DNA of 7,524 nt from Synechococcus sp. CO36386bin_37 (GTDB lineage: Bacteria; Cyanobacteriota; Cyanobacteriia; PCC-6307; Cyanobiaceae): positions 1-7,524 of the forward strand of contig WTGE01000197.1 of NCBI GenBank assembly GCA_011525445.1, in the 5' to 3' direction. A program made the translations under genes and the position numbers. This document shows, piece by piece, positions 1-6,512 of the stretch. The notes under the pieces are model-generated. The model worked only from the letters and a program-made list of their open reading frames with translations, had not been told where the DNA came from and did no database searches. The stretch's first letter is position 1. Each line of letters begins with the position of its first letter.

Positions 1-351
1 CATCAATGGTGCCAAGACCCCTGGCAACTCGTAACTCACACTCAACTTCACAGCAGTGCGATCCAGCTGTTCCTGATAAAACCGAACCGCGCCCTTGGTC
101 GGGAGCCCACCCACGGATTCCCATTGGAGTTGCTGCTGATCCACTCGACTCGTGATTCGCGCTTTCCACTGGAAACGAAAGCCCTGGGCGGCCAATGTCC
201 AATCGGTGAGGTCAGGATCATCTCCTGTTTTGACGGATTCAATCCAACGCATCCAGCGTGGCATCGCTTCGAGATCACTCCAGACAGTCCAAACCTGATC
301 AATTGGCGCCTGAATTGTGGTGGTTACGGTGTGCTCGAGCCAACGTCCCAT
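1..351 (-). CDS. SRPBCC (START/Bet v1-like) family protein, 3' end cut by window
   Basis: Translating the minus strand from the ATG at 351-349 gives 117 residues with no stop before the left edge, so the C-terminus is missing; this fold is usually about 150 residues. The N-terminus (WLEHTVTTTIQAPIDQVW, residues 4-21) followed by VWSDLEAMPRWMRWI (23-37) is the typical opening of polyketide cyclase/coenzyme Q-binding SRPBCC proteins: a first beta strand, then the helix with the 'A-P-x-x-x-V-W' and 'D-x-E-x-x-P-x-W' pattern. Later strands are rich in W, F and R, as expected for a hydrophobic-ligand pocket. The start lies 4 nt after the zds stop codon, so the two genes are almost certainly one transcript. 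Its ligand is unknown; a lipid, quinone or carotenoid-type molecule is an inference from fold and neighbour. No clear Shine-Dalgarno sequence is visible, which fits reinitiation after zds. Confidence 0.88.
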   Translation of the reverse strand, partial: MGRWLEHTVTTTIQAPIDQVWTVWSDLEAMPRWMRWIESVKTGDDPDLTDWTLAAQGFRFQWKARITSRVDQQQLQWESVGGLPTKGAVRFYQEQLDRTAVKLSVSYELPGVLAPLM

Positions 352-355
352 GGTG

Positions 356-1828
356 TTAAGCCACTGCAGCATTGGTAGCCAACCTGACTGGCCGTTCAAG
401 AATGGCGGCGGCAGCGAGATGGCCACTCATTGTGGCGCCCTCCATCGAATCAATGTAATCCTGCCGTGTGTAACTGCCAGCCAGAAAAAAGTTACTCACA
501 GGCGTTCGTTGCTCAGGGCGGTAGGGCTCCATTCCAGGAGCTTCTCGATACAGAGACTGAGCCAACTTCACTACGTTGCTCCAAGTGAGATTCAAGTTTT
601 GTGCAGACGGGAAAAGCTTTCGCACCTGAGCATCGGTGTGGGAAACGATGGCATCAACTGACTTGGGAATCCAGGGATCACCAGGAGTGAGCACACATTG
701 AAGCAATGATCCCTGCCCAGGCTTCCGATAATCCTCAGGACTCGCCAGAGCCAAATCCGCAAAACAACTGAAATCCGCATCGGCGGTGTACAACAAGTTA
801 TTGAGACCTGTTGGCTGGGAGAGATTCTTGCGAGTGGCCTCAGCAGCAGCACCTTCGGCAAGTTCCGTGACCCAACCGTCGTATCGAAGCTGAACGGTTG
901 CCACTGGCACAGCTTCGAGTCGATGTAAGGCATCGAATTGTTCATGTTGACGCCATGCATCAGGGATCAATCTCTGAATCCCTGGAACATCACAGGCTGC
1001 CAAGTACACATCTGCCTGAACATTACGTTCACCCTCAGGGGTACTGAGTGTGAGAGATGTGACTTTCAATGTTTCTGCTTCTTCGTAATGAACTTCTTTC
1101 ACTCGATGGCGAAGATGCAGGACACCACCGCGATTCTGGATGTAATCCAGAATCGGTCCTGTCAACCAACGATGGGGAGATCCCTTCAGCAAGTTGAGTT
1201 TTGAGGCCTCAGTCTTGGATGCAAACATCATGAAGATGGTCAACATACAGCGTGCCGAAATTGACTCGCAATCAATAAATCCAAGGGCATAAGCAATCGG
1301 ATTCCACATTCTGCGGATGCTCTCCAAACTCCCTCCATGACTCAGAAACCAGTCTTGAAAACTGACTGAATCCAATGCCCGAATGGTACGCATCGCACCC
1401 TCATAGTCCACAAGACCTCGAACGATTGGACTGGTACCTAAAGCCAAGGCATTTCGCAATTTGTCAACCCATGTGAGTTGGGGAGTCGTGAAAAAGGCTT
1501 TCAGTCCATTGAAGGGAGCACCGACGGGGAAGCGGAAATCAAGTTCGCGTAAATCACCACCACTGTTCACGAACAGATGCGTGTGATTCTTAGGAAGCAG
1601 ATTATCGATGGCACCAACTTTCCGCATCAAAGCAAAAAGATTGGCGTAATTAAAGAAGAAGACATGCAATCCCATTTCAATGTGATTGTCGTTTTCATCA
1701 ACCCAGCTTCCAACCTTTCCGCCCATGAAAGGACGTGCCTCATATAGATCAACTTGGTGTCCTGCATCCACCAGGTCAACGGCAGCGGCTAGGCCTGCCA
1801 GTCCTGAGCCCACAATCGCGACCTGCAC
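356..1828 (-). CDS. zds: Zeta-carotene desaturase (Zds/CrtQ)
   Basis: This flavoenzyme desaturates zeta-carotene through neurosporene to lycopene in the plant/cyanobacterial poly-cis carotenoid pathway, passing electrons to the quinone pool at the thylakoid or cytoplasmic membrane. With the GTG start at 1828 it has 490 residues, the usual family size. The N-terminus carries the FAD dinucleotide-binding motif GSGLAG (7-12) with the acidic E30 ending the second strand, then [12 protein letters not shown] (31-42), typical of CrtP/CrtQ-type desaturases. The C-terminal FAD-binding segment [19 protein letters not shown] (446-464) is also clear. GTG codons at 1846 and 1834 are in frame and would add 6 or 2 residues; I chose 1828 because recalled homologues begin directly with [12 protein letters not shown]. 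No start has a strong ribosome binding site. The gene is divergent from the Fe-S carrier gene and is followed 4 nt later by the SRPBCC gene. The family call is very secure; only the start is uncertain. Confidence 0.96.
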   Translation of the reverse strand: MQVAIVGSGLAGLAAAVDLVDAGHQVDLYEARPFMGGKVGSWVDENDNHIEMGLHVFFFNYANLFALMRKVGAIDNLLPKNHTHLFVNSGGDLRELDFRFPVGAPFNGLKAFFTTPQLTWVDKLRNALALGTSPIVRGLVDYEGAMRTIRALDSVSFQDWFLSHGGSLESIRRMWNPIAYALGFIDCESISARCMLTIFMMFASKTEASKLNLLKGSPHRWLTGPILDYIQNRGGVLHLRHRVKEVHYEEAETLKVTSLTLSTPEGERNVQADVYLAACDVPGIQRLIPDAWRQHEQFDALHRLEAVPVATVQLRYDGWVTELAEGAAAEATRKNLSQPTGLNNLLYTADADFSCFADLALASPEDYRKPGQGSLLQCVLTPGDPWIPKSVDAIVSHTDAQVRKLFPSAQNLNLTWSNVVKLAQSLYREAPGMEPYRPEQRTPVSNFFLAGSYTRQDYIDSMEGATMSGHLAAAAILERPVRLATNAAVA

Positions 1829-1941
1829 CAGCACAACTTCAAACACTTCTCTGACTCTATGAATCCGAATGCCTTGACCGCTTCAGGCAGGAGAGGCTTG
1901 GCTTCAATACAGTGCCTTTAGGCTTGCTGGATCTTCTACCC
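1829..1941. promoter_or_regulatory. Divergent intergenic region between zds and the Fe-S carrier gene
   Basis: These 113 nt separate two outward-facing genes, so promoters for both should lie here or just inside the coding starts. A TTGACC hexamer at 1874-1879 on the plus strand resembles a -35 box, but no good -10 box sits at the right distance; the AT-rich CAATAC at 1905-1910 is too far away. On the minus strand I see no convincing pair of boxes. No hairpin followed by a T run and no long palindrome was seen. The call rests on gene orientation rather than recognised promoter elements. Confidence 0.4.
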
Positions 1942-2334
1942 ATGACCATCGCCTCTTCCAGTGCTGCTCCCCACACTGCAAAGGACGGGAAAGGCATTCA
2001 GATCACAGAGCCAGCCATGCTGCAACTCGCCAAACTCTGCCGCGAACAGGGGGATGAACAGGTTCTGAGGGTTGGGGTTCGCTCTGGAGGATGCAGCGGC
2101 ATGAGTTACACCATGGACTTCGTACCCGCCACTGACATTGAAGAGGGTGATGAGGTCTACGACTATTCAGCACCGGAAGGAGCAGCCTTCCGGGTGGTCT
2201 GTGACCCCAAAAGCCTGCTCTACATCTACGGAATGCAGCTTGATTTCAGTACGGCTCTGATTGGAGGAGGTTTTAACTTCACAAACCCAAACGCCACCCA
2301 GACCTGCGGATGCGGAAGCTCATTCGCCGTTTGA
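1942..2334 (+). CDS. A-type Fe-S cluster carrier, HesB/IscA/SufA family
   Basis: A-type carriers bind an Fe-S cluster or iron and pass it to apoproteins in the cytosol; in cyanobacteria the targets include photosystem I, ferredoxin and NDH-1 type proteins. The protein has 130 residues, with the three invariant cysteines: Cys51 in RSGGCSGMSY, and Cys122 and Cys124 in the near-terminal TCGCGSSF. The core segment SLLYIYGMQLDFSTALIGGG (91-110) and the following FNFTNPNA are also diagnostic. Two extra cysteines (33 and 87) are present. I chose ATG 1942; an in-frame GTG at 1912 would add ten hydrophobic residues that look like untranslated leader, and homologues begin with a short Thr/Ser/Ala-rich N-terminus like this one. 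No clear ribosome binding site precedes it. It heads a plus-strand gene run, with the TPR gene starting 52 nt downstream. Whether it is the SufA, IscA or ErpA subtype cannot be settled by reading alone. Confidence 0.95.
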   Translation: MTIASSSAAPHTAKDGKGIQITEPAMLQLAKLCREQGDEQVLRVGVRSGGCSGMSYTMDFVPATDIEEGDEVYDYSAPEGAAFRVVCDPKSLLYIYGMQLDFSTALIGGGFNFTNPNATQTCGCGSSFAV

Positions 2335-2386
2335 AAAGTCACCGCGTGGGATTCTGATAGCAATTTCAAGACAACCAACGTCCACG

Positions 2387-2815
2387 ATGGAGTCCCAGGA
2401 AGTTCAGGAATCCAGCCTGTTTCAACAAGCGATGGCCCGTTACCAGAACGGCGCACCTGCTTCAGATTTGATCGACGACTTCGTCGCTATCACAGAGTCG
2501 GCGCCCCGTCAGTCTTCAGGATGGACTTGCTTGGCCTGGCTTCTGTTGCTCTGCGATAAGCCAGACGATGCCCTGCGTTCCGCCCGAATGGCGGTCAAGC
2601 TCAACAGCCAAGATCCACAGGCTCGAATCAATCTGACTCTGGCGATGCTTGAGACTCAAGCCAAGGGAGTGCGTGATCAGATTCAAGTCGTTCAACAGGT
2701 CTTGGCGGTTGCTCCCGAAATGGGTGACGAACTGCGGGAGTCCATCCAGGATGGTTTTCAACGCCGTCCCGATTGGCCTGCCCTTCAAAAAGTGAAGCGT
2801 TGGTTGGAGCTCTGA
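2387..2815 (+). CDS. Small TPR-like protein
   Basis: The protein has 142 residues, is soluble and all-helical in appearance, with no signal peptide. Residues about 44-77 (SGWTCLAWLLLLCDKPDDAL onward) show the W-x2-L-A/G-x2-L...A pattern of a tetratricopeptide repeat, ending in the 'L-N-S-Q-D-P' turn. Residues about 78-110 (ARINLTLAML, then QIQVVQQVLAVAP) look like a second degenerate helix pair. TPR helices usually mediate protein contacts; the partner is unknown. I chose ATG 2387. The reading frame is open upstream to 2261, but that extension would overlap the Fe-S carrier gene in another frame and its sequence (Thr/Pro-rich, then basic) does not look like coding sequence. The gene is 52 nt after the Fe-S carrier gene with no terminator between, and its stop is 1 nt before the next start, so it is likely cotranscribed and coupled with that gene. 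Confidence 0.85.
   Translation: MESQEVQESSLFQQAMARYQNGAPASDLIDDFVAITESAPRQSSGWTCLAWLLLLCDKPDDALRSARMAVKLNSQDPQARINLTLAMLETQAKGVRDQIQVVQQVLAVAPEMGDELRESIQDGFQRRPDWPALQKVKRWLEL
2806..2809 (+). promoter_or_regulatory. Shine-Dalgarno GGAG that fixes a GTG start
   Basis: GGAG lies 7 nt before the GTG at 2817, inside the last codons of the TPR gene. This is the best ribosome binding site on the plus strand of the window. It supports GTG 2817 as the start of the LpxB-related gene, and coupling to the upstream gene, which stops at 2815. Confidence 0.6.
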
Positions 2816-2816
2816 A

Positions 2817-4019
2817 GTGGCTCGGCTGCTGCTGCTCAGCAATGGGCATGGAGAAGATCTCTCGGGTGCCCTCCTTGGCCGAGCCCTACAAGCCCAAGGC
2901 CATCTGGTTGAAGCCCTGCCCATGGTGGGACGCGGCAGTCCATACAGCGAGGAAGCCATACCCCTTATTGGTCAAACCCGAGAATTCAGCACCGGTGGCT
3001 TGGGGTACACCAGTCTGCGCGGACGGTTCACCGAACTGATCCAAGGGCAGGTGATCTACCTCCTGAAATGCCTCCTCAGGCTGATGCGCAGCGCCAATCG
3101 GTACGACTTGGTGGTTGTCATCGGCGATGTGATCCCCGTCATGGCGGCATGGCTCTGTAACCGACCCGTCGTCACCTATCTGGTGGCCTACTCCAGCCAT
3201 TACGAGGGACGACTGCGCCTTCCTTGGCCTTGCGGCAACTGTCTCCAATCGCAGAGATTTAAAGCAGTGTTCAGTCGAGATGCACTGACTGCTTCCGATC
3301 TCAGCGATCAACTGAAACGGGAGGTGATTTTCGTGGGCAATCCTTTTATGGATTCAGTCTTGAGACCTAGTCCGACCCTTCCAATCACCCGAAAGCGTCT
3401 TGGACTCCTGCCAGGCAGCCGTCGACCTGAACTGGAACACAATCTGGCGCGATTGCTGGGAGTCATCGAACACTTACCAACCGCTTTGCACAGCCGTGAT
3501 GAACTTGCCGTTGATCTTGCTCTTGTTGGAGCCCTCGGAGACGACAATCTGAGCAGCTTGGCCCAGACCCAGGGCTGGAGACTCACTCCTGCACAGGGCG
3601 GTGCTCCCGCCCACTTAGAAAAGGGCCGTCAGCAAATTCAGGTGAGACGGAGGAGCTTTGCTTCGGTGCTCCATAGCTCAGACCTGTTGCTATCGATGGC
3701 CGGAACAGCTGCCGAACAGGCCGTTGGACTGGCCAAGCCAGTCCTGCAACTTCCCGGTCACGGACCCCAATTCACCGTGGGCTTTGCCGAAGCCCAACGC
3801 CGCCTGCTCGGGCCAACGGTCTTTTGTGCTGAATCCACTGTTGATGGAGACGACCTTTTACGAGACACCGCGAACCTGGCGGCAGCCCTGCTGGAGCGAT
3901 GTGTAAACGACCCAAATCTGCGTCGTGATTGTCGGGAGCAAGCCAGACAACGTCTGGGCCCTCATGGTGGAGGGCGCAAAATGGCTGAATTGATTACGAA
4001 GCTGCTGCATCACAGCTAA
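2817..4019 (+). CDS. Lipid-A-disaccharide-synthase-related protein (TIGR03492-type, cyanobacterial)
   Basis: The 400-residue protein has the layout of a GT-B glycosyltransferase related to LpxB, but it is the cyanobacterial paralogue family (as I recall, TIGR03492) rather than canonical LpxB. The N-terminal motif LLSNGHGEDLSG (6-17) replaces the LpxB 'A-G-E-x-S-G-D' motif. Residues 98-118 (DLVVVIGDVIPVMAAW and on) form a Rossmann-like strand-loop-helix. VGNPFMDSV (173-181), GLLPGSRRPELEHNL (196-210) and SMAGTAAEQAVGLAKPVLQL (293-312) correspond to conserved LpxB regions, the last likely forming part of the nucleotide-sugar site. Start GTG 2817 is backed by GGAG with a 7-nt spacer and begins 1 nt after the TPR stop. 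There is no signal peptide; LpxB relatives act at the inner face of the cytoplasmic membrane. The substrate is unknown; a lipid- or sugar-transfer role is inferred from the fold. It is not safe to name it lpxB. Confidence 0.88.
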   Translation: MARLLLLSNGHGEDLSGALLGRALQAQGHLVEALPMVGRGSPYSEEAIPLIGQTREFSTGGLGYTSLRGRFTELIQGQVIYLLKCLLRLMRSANRYDLVVVIGDVIPVMAAWLCNRPVVTYLVAYSSHYEGRLRLPWPCGNCLQSQRFKAVFSRDALTASDLSDQLKREVIFVGNPFMDSVLRPSPTLPITRKRLGLLPGSRRPELEHNLARLLGVIEHLPTALHSRDELAVDLALVGALGDDNLSSLAQTQGWRLTPAQGGAPAHLEKGRQQIQVRRRSFASVLHSSDLLLSMAGTAAEQAVGLAKPVLQLPGHGPQFTVGFAEAQRRLLGPTVFCAESTVDGDDLLRDTANLAAALLERCVNDPNLRRDCREQARQRLGPHGGGRKMAELITKLLHHS

Positions 4020-4295
4020 ATGAATTCCAAAGCGCCTGAACCCCAATGGAAACGCTGGTTGGATCGCTTGCTCGTTCTCGATGTCTTTGTGGTGTTGGGA
4101 GGAGCTGCCTGGTTTGGCGTTGCCGTGCTTGCTGATGGTCAGGGGATCAGCGCACCGATGCATCAATTTCAAAGGCTCTGGGACCCTTTGTTCACACCGG
4201 CGATTGGAATCCTCATGGCAGCCGCTCTCCTGAACGGATTGTGGAGCTGGTGGCAACGTCAAAGGCAGCGGGGAGTTCTGAACAAAGACAGCTGA
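4020..4295 (+). CDS. Small two-helix membrane protein, function unknown
   Basis: The 91-residue product begins at an ATG that directly abuts the TAA of the LpxB-related gene (TAAATG at 4017-4022), so its translation is probably coupled to that gene; it has no Shine-Dalgarno sequence of its own. Two hydrophobic segments are visible: about 17-38 (LLVLDVFVVLGGAAWFGVAV) and about 57-78 (LFTPAIGILMAAALLNGLW). A short polar loop separates them and a basic tail follows (WWQRQRQR, 77-84), which would place both ends in the cytoplasm by the positive-inside rule. I do not recognise a named family; similar short proteins may occur in marine Synechococcus, but that is recollection. The context suggests it could anchor or assist the LpxB-like enzyme at the membrane, which is inference. 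Its last 27 codons overlap the 3' end of the convergent epimerase gene. Confidence 0.75.
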   Translation: MNSKAPEPQWKRWLDRLLVLDVFVVLGGAAWFGVAVLADGQGISAPMHQFQRLWDPLFTPAIGILMAAALLNGLWSWWQRQRQRGVLNKDS

Positions 4296-5175
4296 AACCC
4301 AAATCTGCCTGACGCGTGGATTGAACGCGCTGTCCTTCCAGGACAACTTTGGCGCCATCACCCAGCAACACTTTCAAAAGAGGTCCTGGAACGGGCAACA
4401 AGCTTGGGCGCCCCAAACAACGGCCCAAGGCTTCCGAAAACGATGCCATCGTGGCAGGTGAAGGAGAAACGGCGTTAACGACTCCTGACCAGGCCTCATT
4501 CTCCACACCCGCAAGGATCATTCGGCAAAGATCATCACGCTCGATCCAACTCATCCATTGACGTCCTGTCCCGATTGGTCCGCCGAAGCCCATGCGGAAA
4601 ATCGGCAGCATTTTGCCCAAGGCGCCGCCATCAGCGGCGAGAACAATTCCAATGCGGAGCACCACTAAACGTGTTGTCTCTGGCTTCTTCGAGGCCGCGG
4701 CCTCCCATCGTTGACACAGACCGGCAAGCAGATCGTTTCCACAGGGGCTGGATTCGTCAAACGTCTGATCGGCGCTGGTGCCGTAGTAACCAACGGCGGA
4801 GGCATTGATCAAGACCTGTGGAGGTTCTGGCAAATCCGCCATCGCCTTCACCAGTTGATGCGTGGTCTGCAGGCGACTGTCCTCCAGCAGTTGCAGATGA
4901 GCTTCCGTCCAGCGCTTCTCGGCAATCGGTTCCCCCGCCAGGTTCACAACACCTTGTGCCTGCGCAAGGGCCTGCTGCAATGGGCTGGATGGCTCCCAAC
5001 TCGTCGGATCTGCTGGATTGCAATGCACCCAAGACAGGCCTGCGCGACTGCCGGGAAAACGTCCTGCCGAAGCGGAACTGCGACTCACGATGGTGAGATC
5101 GTGCCCAGCGGCTTGAAGCATTGGAACCAGTGCACGACCGACCAGTCCGGTGCATCCGATCAGCAAAAGGCGCAT
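4213..5175 (-). CDS. TIGR01777-type epimerase (extended SDR fold with C-terminal DUF1731)
   Basis: The 320-residue protein is an atypical extended short-chain dehydrogenase/reductase of the family often annotated as NAD-dependent epimerase or 'cell division inhibitor' (SulA-like, a historical and doubtful label). The N-terminal nucleotide-binding motif GCTGLVG (7-13) is clear. The family signatures NLAGEPIAEKRW (78-89), NASAVGYYG (124-132) and GGPIGTGRQWMSWIERDD (198-215) follow. The C-terminal DUF1731 region starts near 250 and includes PVPGPLLKVLLGDGAKVVLE (261-280). The Tyr in VGYYG sits at the SDR active-site position; the substrate is not known for most members. Start ATG 5175 is 28 nt after the antiporter stop, so the two likely form an operon. 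Homologues usually end soon after the position of FDVATSS (305-311); here about ten further residues run into the opposing gene, suggesting a shifted stop codon. Confidence 0.92.
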   Translation of the reverse strand: MRLLLIGCTGLVGRALVPMLQAAGHDLTIVSRSSASAGRFPGSRAGLSWVHCNPADPTSWEPSSPLQQALAQAQGVVNLAGEPIAEKRWTEAHLQLLEDSRLQTTHQLVKAMADLPEPPQVLINASAVGYYGTSADQTFDESSPCGNDLLAGLCQRWEAAASKKPETTRLVVLRIGIVLAADGGALGKMLPIFRMGFGGPIGTGRQWMSWIERDDLCRMILAGVENEAWSGVVNAVSPSPATMASFSEALGRCLGRPSLLPVPGPLLKVLLGDGAKVVLEGQRVQSTRQADLGFSCLCSELPAAFDVATSSTIRSGERLP

Positions 5176-5203
5176 GGATCTTCAACTTTTCTGCATCGAG
5201 AGG

Positions 5204-6457
5204 CTAAGCAGCAGCGTCATGATCATGCTGGGGAGAGGTCAATGTGAGGTTCATGCATCTTGCTAATGGGACAAGAGCAAAACCCTGAATGAAAAGGCCG
5301 TACAGCACGACGGCAAGAGCAAGAGGGGGCATCGATGGCCCCCAACCAATCCCAGACGAGCAAGCTTCAATGGCCATGGCGATGGGAACCGCTCCACGCA
5401 ATCCCGCACAGCTCACGAAAATCTGCTCGTGACTCGTGAACGTGGTGTGCCAAAGCAGGGCGTGCACCATCAGAAATCTCACCACCTGCATCAACACAAA
5501 CAGGACAAGAGCCCAACCAGCCGCTTCAACCACGTCCTGAGGTGCTACCACCAGCCCCATGCACAGGAACAGCAGAAGCTCAGCCATTTTCGCGTAACTG
5601 GAATGGGCCTCAGCAAGGGCCTTTTGGTCCAGGGTTGGGCCGTTGCCGATCACTAAACCCGCAACGTAGGCCGCCAGCAAGGGGCTCCCACCTAACAGCA
5701 ATGTTCCACCGGTTAAGACCATCAGCAACGCCAAGCTCAAGACTGGGAGCATGGCGGCATGATTGAGGGTCAGTCGAGTTCCAAGCAGCTGCAAGGTGAG
5801 GCTGCCGCCGATGAACCCCAGCAAGAGCCCTAGCACGAACTGTCTGACGACCTCCGTGACCAAGCCACCTGCAGCAACACCATCACCTCCGGCCAACGCC
5901 AATGCCAATCCAGCGAGAACAACCGCCATCGGGTCGTTGAATCCCGACTCACACTCGATCAAATCGATCAATCGCTTTGGCAATTGCCCGGCCAAGGGGC
6001 GAAGAAGGACCAAAACCGCAGAAGAGTCCGTACTTGCCACCATTGCGCCAATGAAAAGCACCTGCGGCAGCATTGCCGGATGCGTTTCAACCCCACTGGC
6101 TGCGATCAGTCCGAATCCAGCCCATCCAATCAAAGCCGCTGTAATGACAACTCCCACCGTGGCCAGACGCGCGGCGGGTTTGATCACACCACGAACCTCG
6201 GTCCAGTTGGTGGTGAGCCCCCCAAAAAAAAGCACAAGCACCAGGGCGGCTTGACTGACCTGATGCGCTTGATTGAGGTTGAGAAGAGTGATCTGCCGCT
6301 CTCCCACGCTGCCCACGTGGTTCTCAATCAACAAGCCCAGAAGCAGCACCATGAGGATGCCTGGCACCCGGATGCGCGCCGCAAGATCGTCAAGAAGGAC
6401 TGAAACGAGCAGCAGCCCTCCAAAGGCGACTAAATACAAGGCAAGAGGGTGGGACAA
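5204..6457 (-). CDS. CPA1-family Na+(K+)/H+ antiporter, NhaP/CvrA-like
   Basis: This 417-residue integral membrane protein is hydrophobic almost throughout, with roughly 11-13 transmembrane segments. It matches the cation:proton antiporter-1 family, which exchanges cytoplasmic Na+ or K+ for H+ for pH and salt homeostasis. The key motifs are STDSSAV (142-148), the ion-binding helix ESGFNDPMAV (170-179) with the N-D pair 174-175, and GLRGAVPIA (352-360). It lacks the cytoplasmic TrkA-C type domain found in longer CvrA/NhaP2 relatives and ends in a short acidic/His tail (HDHDAAA). The start is TTG at 6457: a TGA immediately precedes it in frame, the first internal ATG would remove most of the first membrane segment, and AAGG lies 7 nt upstream. 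A second TTG at codon 7 is less likely. The gene is divergent from ndhO and followed by the epimerase gene. Which ion it moves cannot be read from the sequence. Confidence 0.94.
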   Translation of the reverse strand: MSHPLALYLVAFGGLLLVSVLLDDLAARIRVPGILMVLLLGLLIENHVGSVGERQITLLNLNQAHQVSQAALVLVLFFGGLTTNWTEVRGVIKPAARLATVGVVITAALIGWAGFGLIAASGVETHPAMLPQVLFIGAMVASTDSSAVLVLLRPLAGQLPKRLIDLIECESGFNDPMAVVLAGLALALAGGDGVAAGGLVTEVVRQFVLGLLLGFIGGSLTLQLLGTRLTLNHAAMLPVLSLALLMVLTGGTLLLGGSPLLAAYVAGLVIGNGPTLDQKALAEAHSSYAKMAELLLFLCMGLVVAPQDVVEAAGWALVLFVLMQVVRFLMVHALLWHTTFTSHEQIFVSCAGLRGAVPIAMAIEACSSGIGWGPSMPPLALAVVLYGLFIQGFALVPLARCMNLTLTSPQHDHDAAA

Positions 6458-6512
6458 TCATCAGCCTTGTTGATAAAGAAGTTTTAGCCTGGTTTCGATT
6501 GATCGTCTCTTC
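6458..6512. promoter_or_regulatory. Short divergent region between the antiporter gene and ndhO
   Basis: Only 55 nt separate two divergent starts, so promoters for the two genes must be very close, overlapping, or partly inside the opposing gene. A TTGATA at 6470-6475 on the plus strand is a fair -35 match, but the best spaced -10 candidate (TTCGAT, 6494-6499) is weak and would leave a leader of only a few nucleotides. No terminator or palindromic operator is evident. The call is based on gene orientation. Confidence 0.35.
6465..6468 (-). promoter_or_regulatory. Shine-Dalgarno-like AAGG supporting a TTG start
   Basis: On the minus strand AAGG sits 7 nt before the TTG at 6457-6455. Because a TGA lies directly before that TTG in the same frame, this site and the TTG together give the longest possible antiporter reading frame and keep its first membrane helix intact. 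Confidence 0.5.

Noticed and set aside
48..302. 84-codon minus-strand open frame near the left edge
   Set aside because: A different minus-strand frame gives the SRPBCC fold starting 4 nt after zds; this frame is its shadow.
1912..1941. Ten-residue upstream extension of the Fe-S carrier from a GTG codon
   Set aside because: The added residues are unlike family N-termini and no ribosome binding site supports the GTG; ATG 1942 is the better start.
2261..2386. 42-codon upstream extension of the TPR gene
   Set aside because: It overlaps the well-conserved C-terminus of the Fe-S carrier in another frame and its sequence is not protein-like; ATG 2387 begins the helical part.
2345..2386. CGTGG (2345-2349) and CCACG (2382-2386) as a possible stem around the gap before the TPR gene
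   Set aside because: Five base pairs with a 32-nt loop are expected by chance, and there is no T run for a terminator.
3858..4361. 167-codon minus-strand open frame across the LpxB-like 3' end, the small membrane gene and the epimerase 3' end
   Set aside because: It spans three better-supported genes in a different frame, with no domain.
4711..5247. 178-codon open frame on the plus strand inside the epimerase region
   Set aside because: It is antisense to a clear epimerase gene with all family motifs; its product is Arg/Gln/His-rich with no recognisable domain.
5763..6254. 163-codon open frame on the plus strand inside the antiporter gene
   Set aside because: Its Ser/Pro/Thr/Lys-rich product is what the complement of a hydrophobic membrane gene produces; no motif and no independent support.
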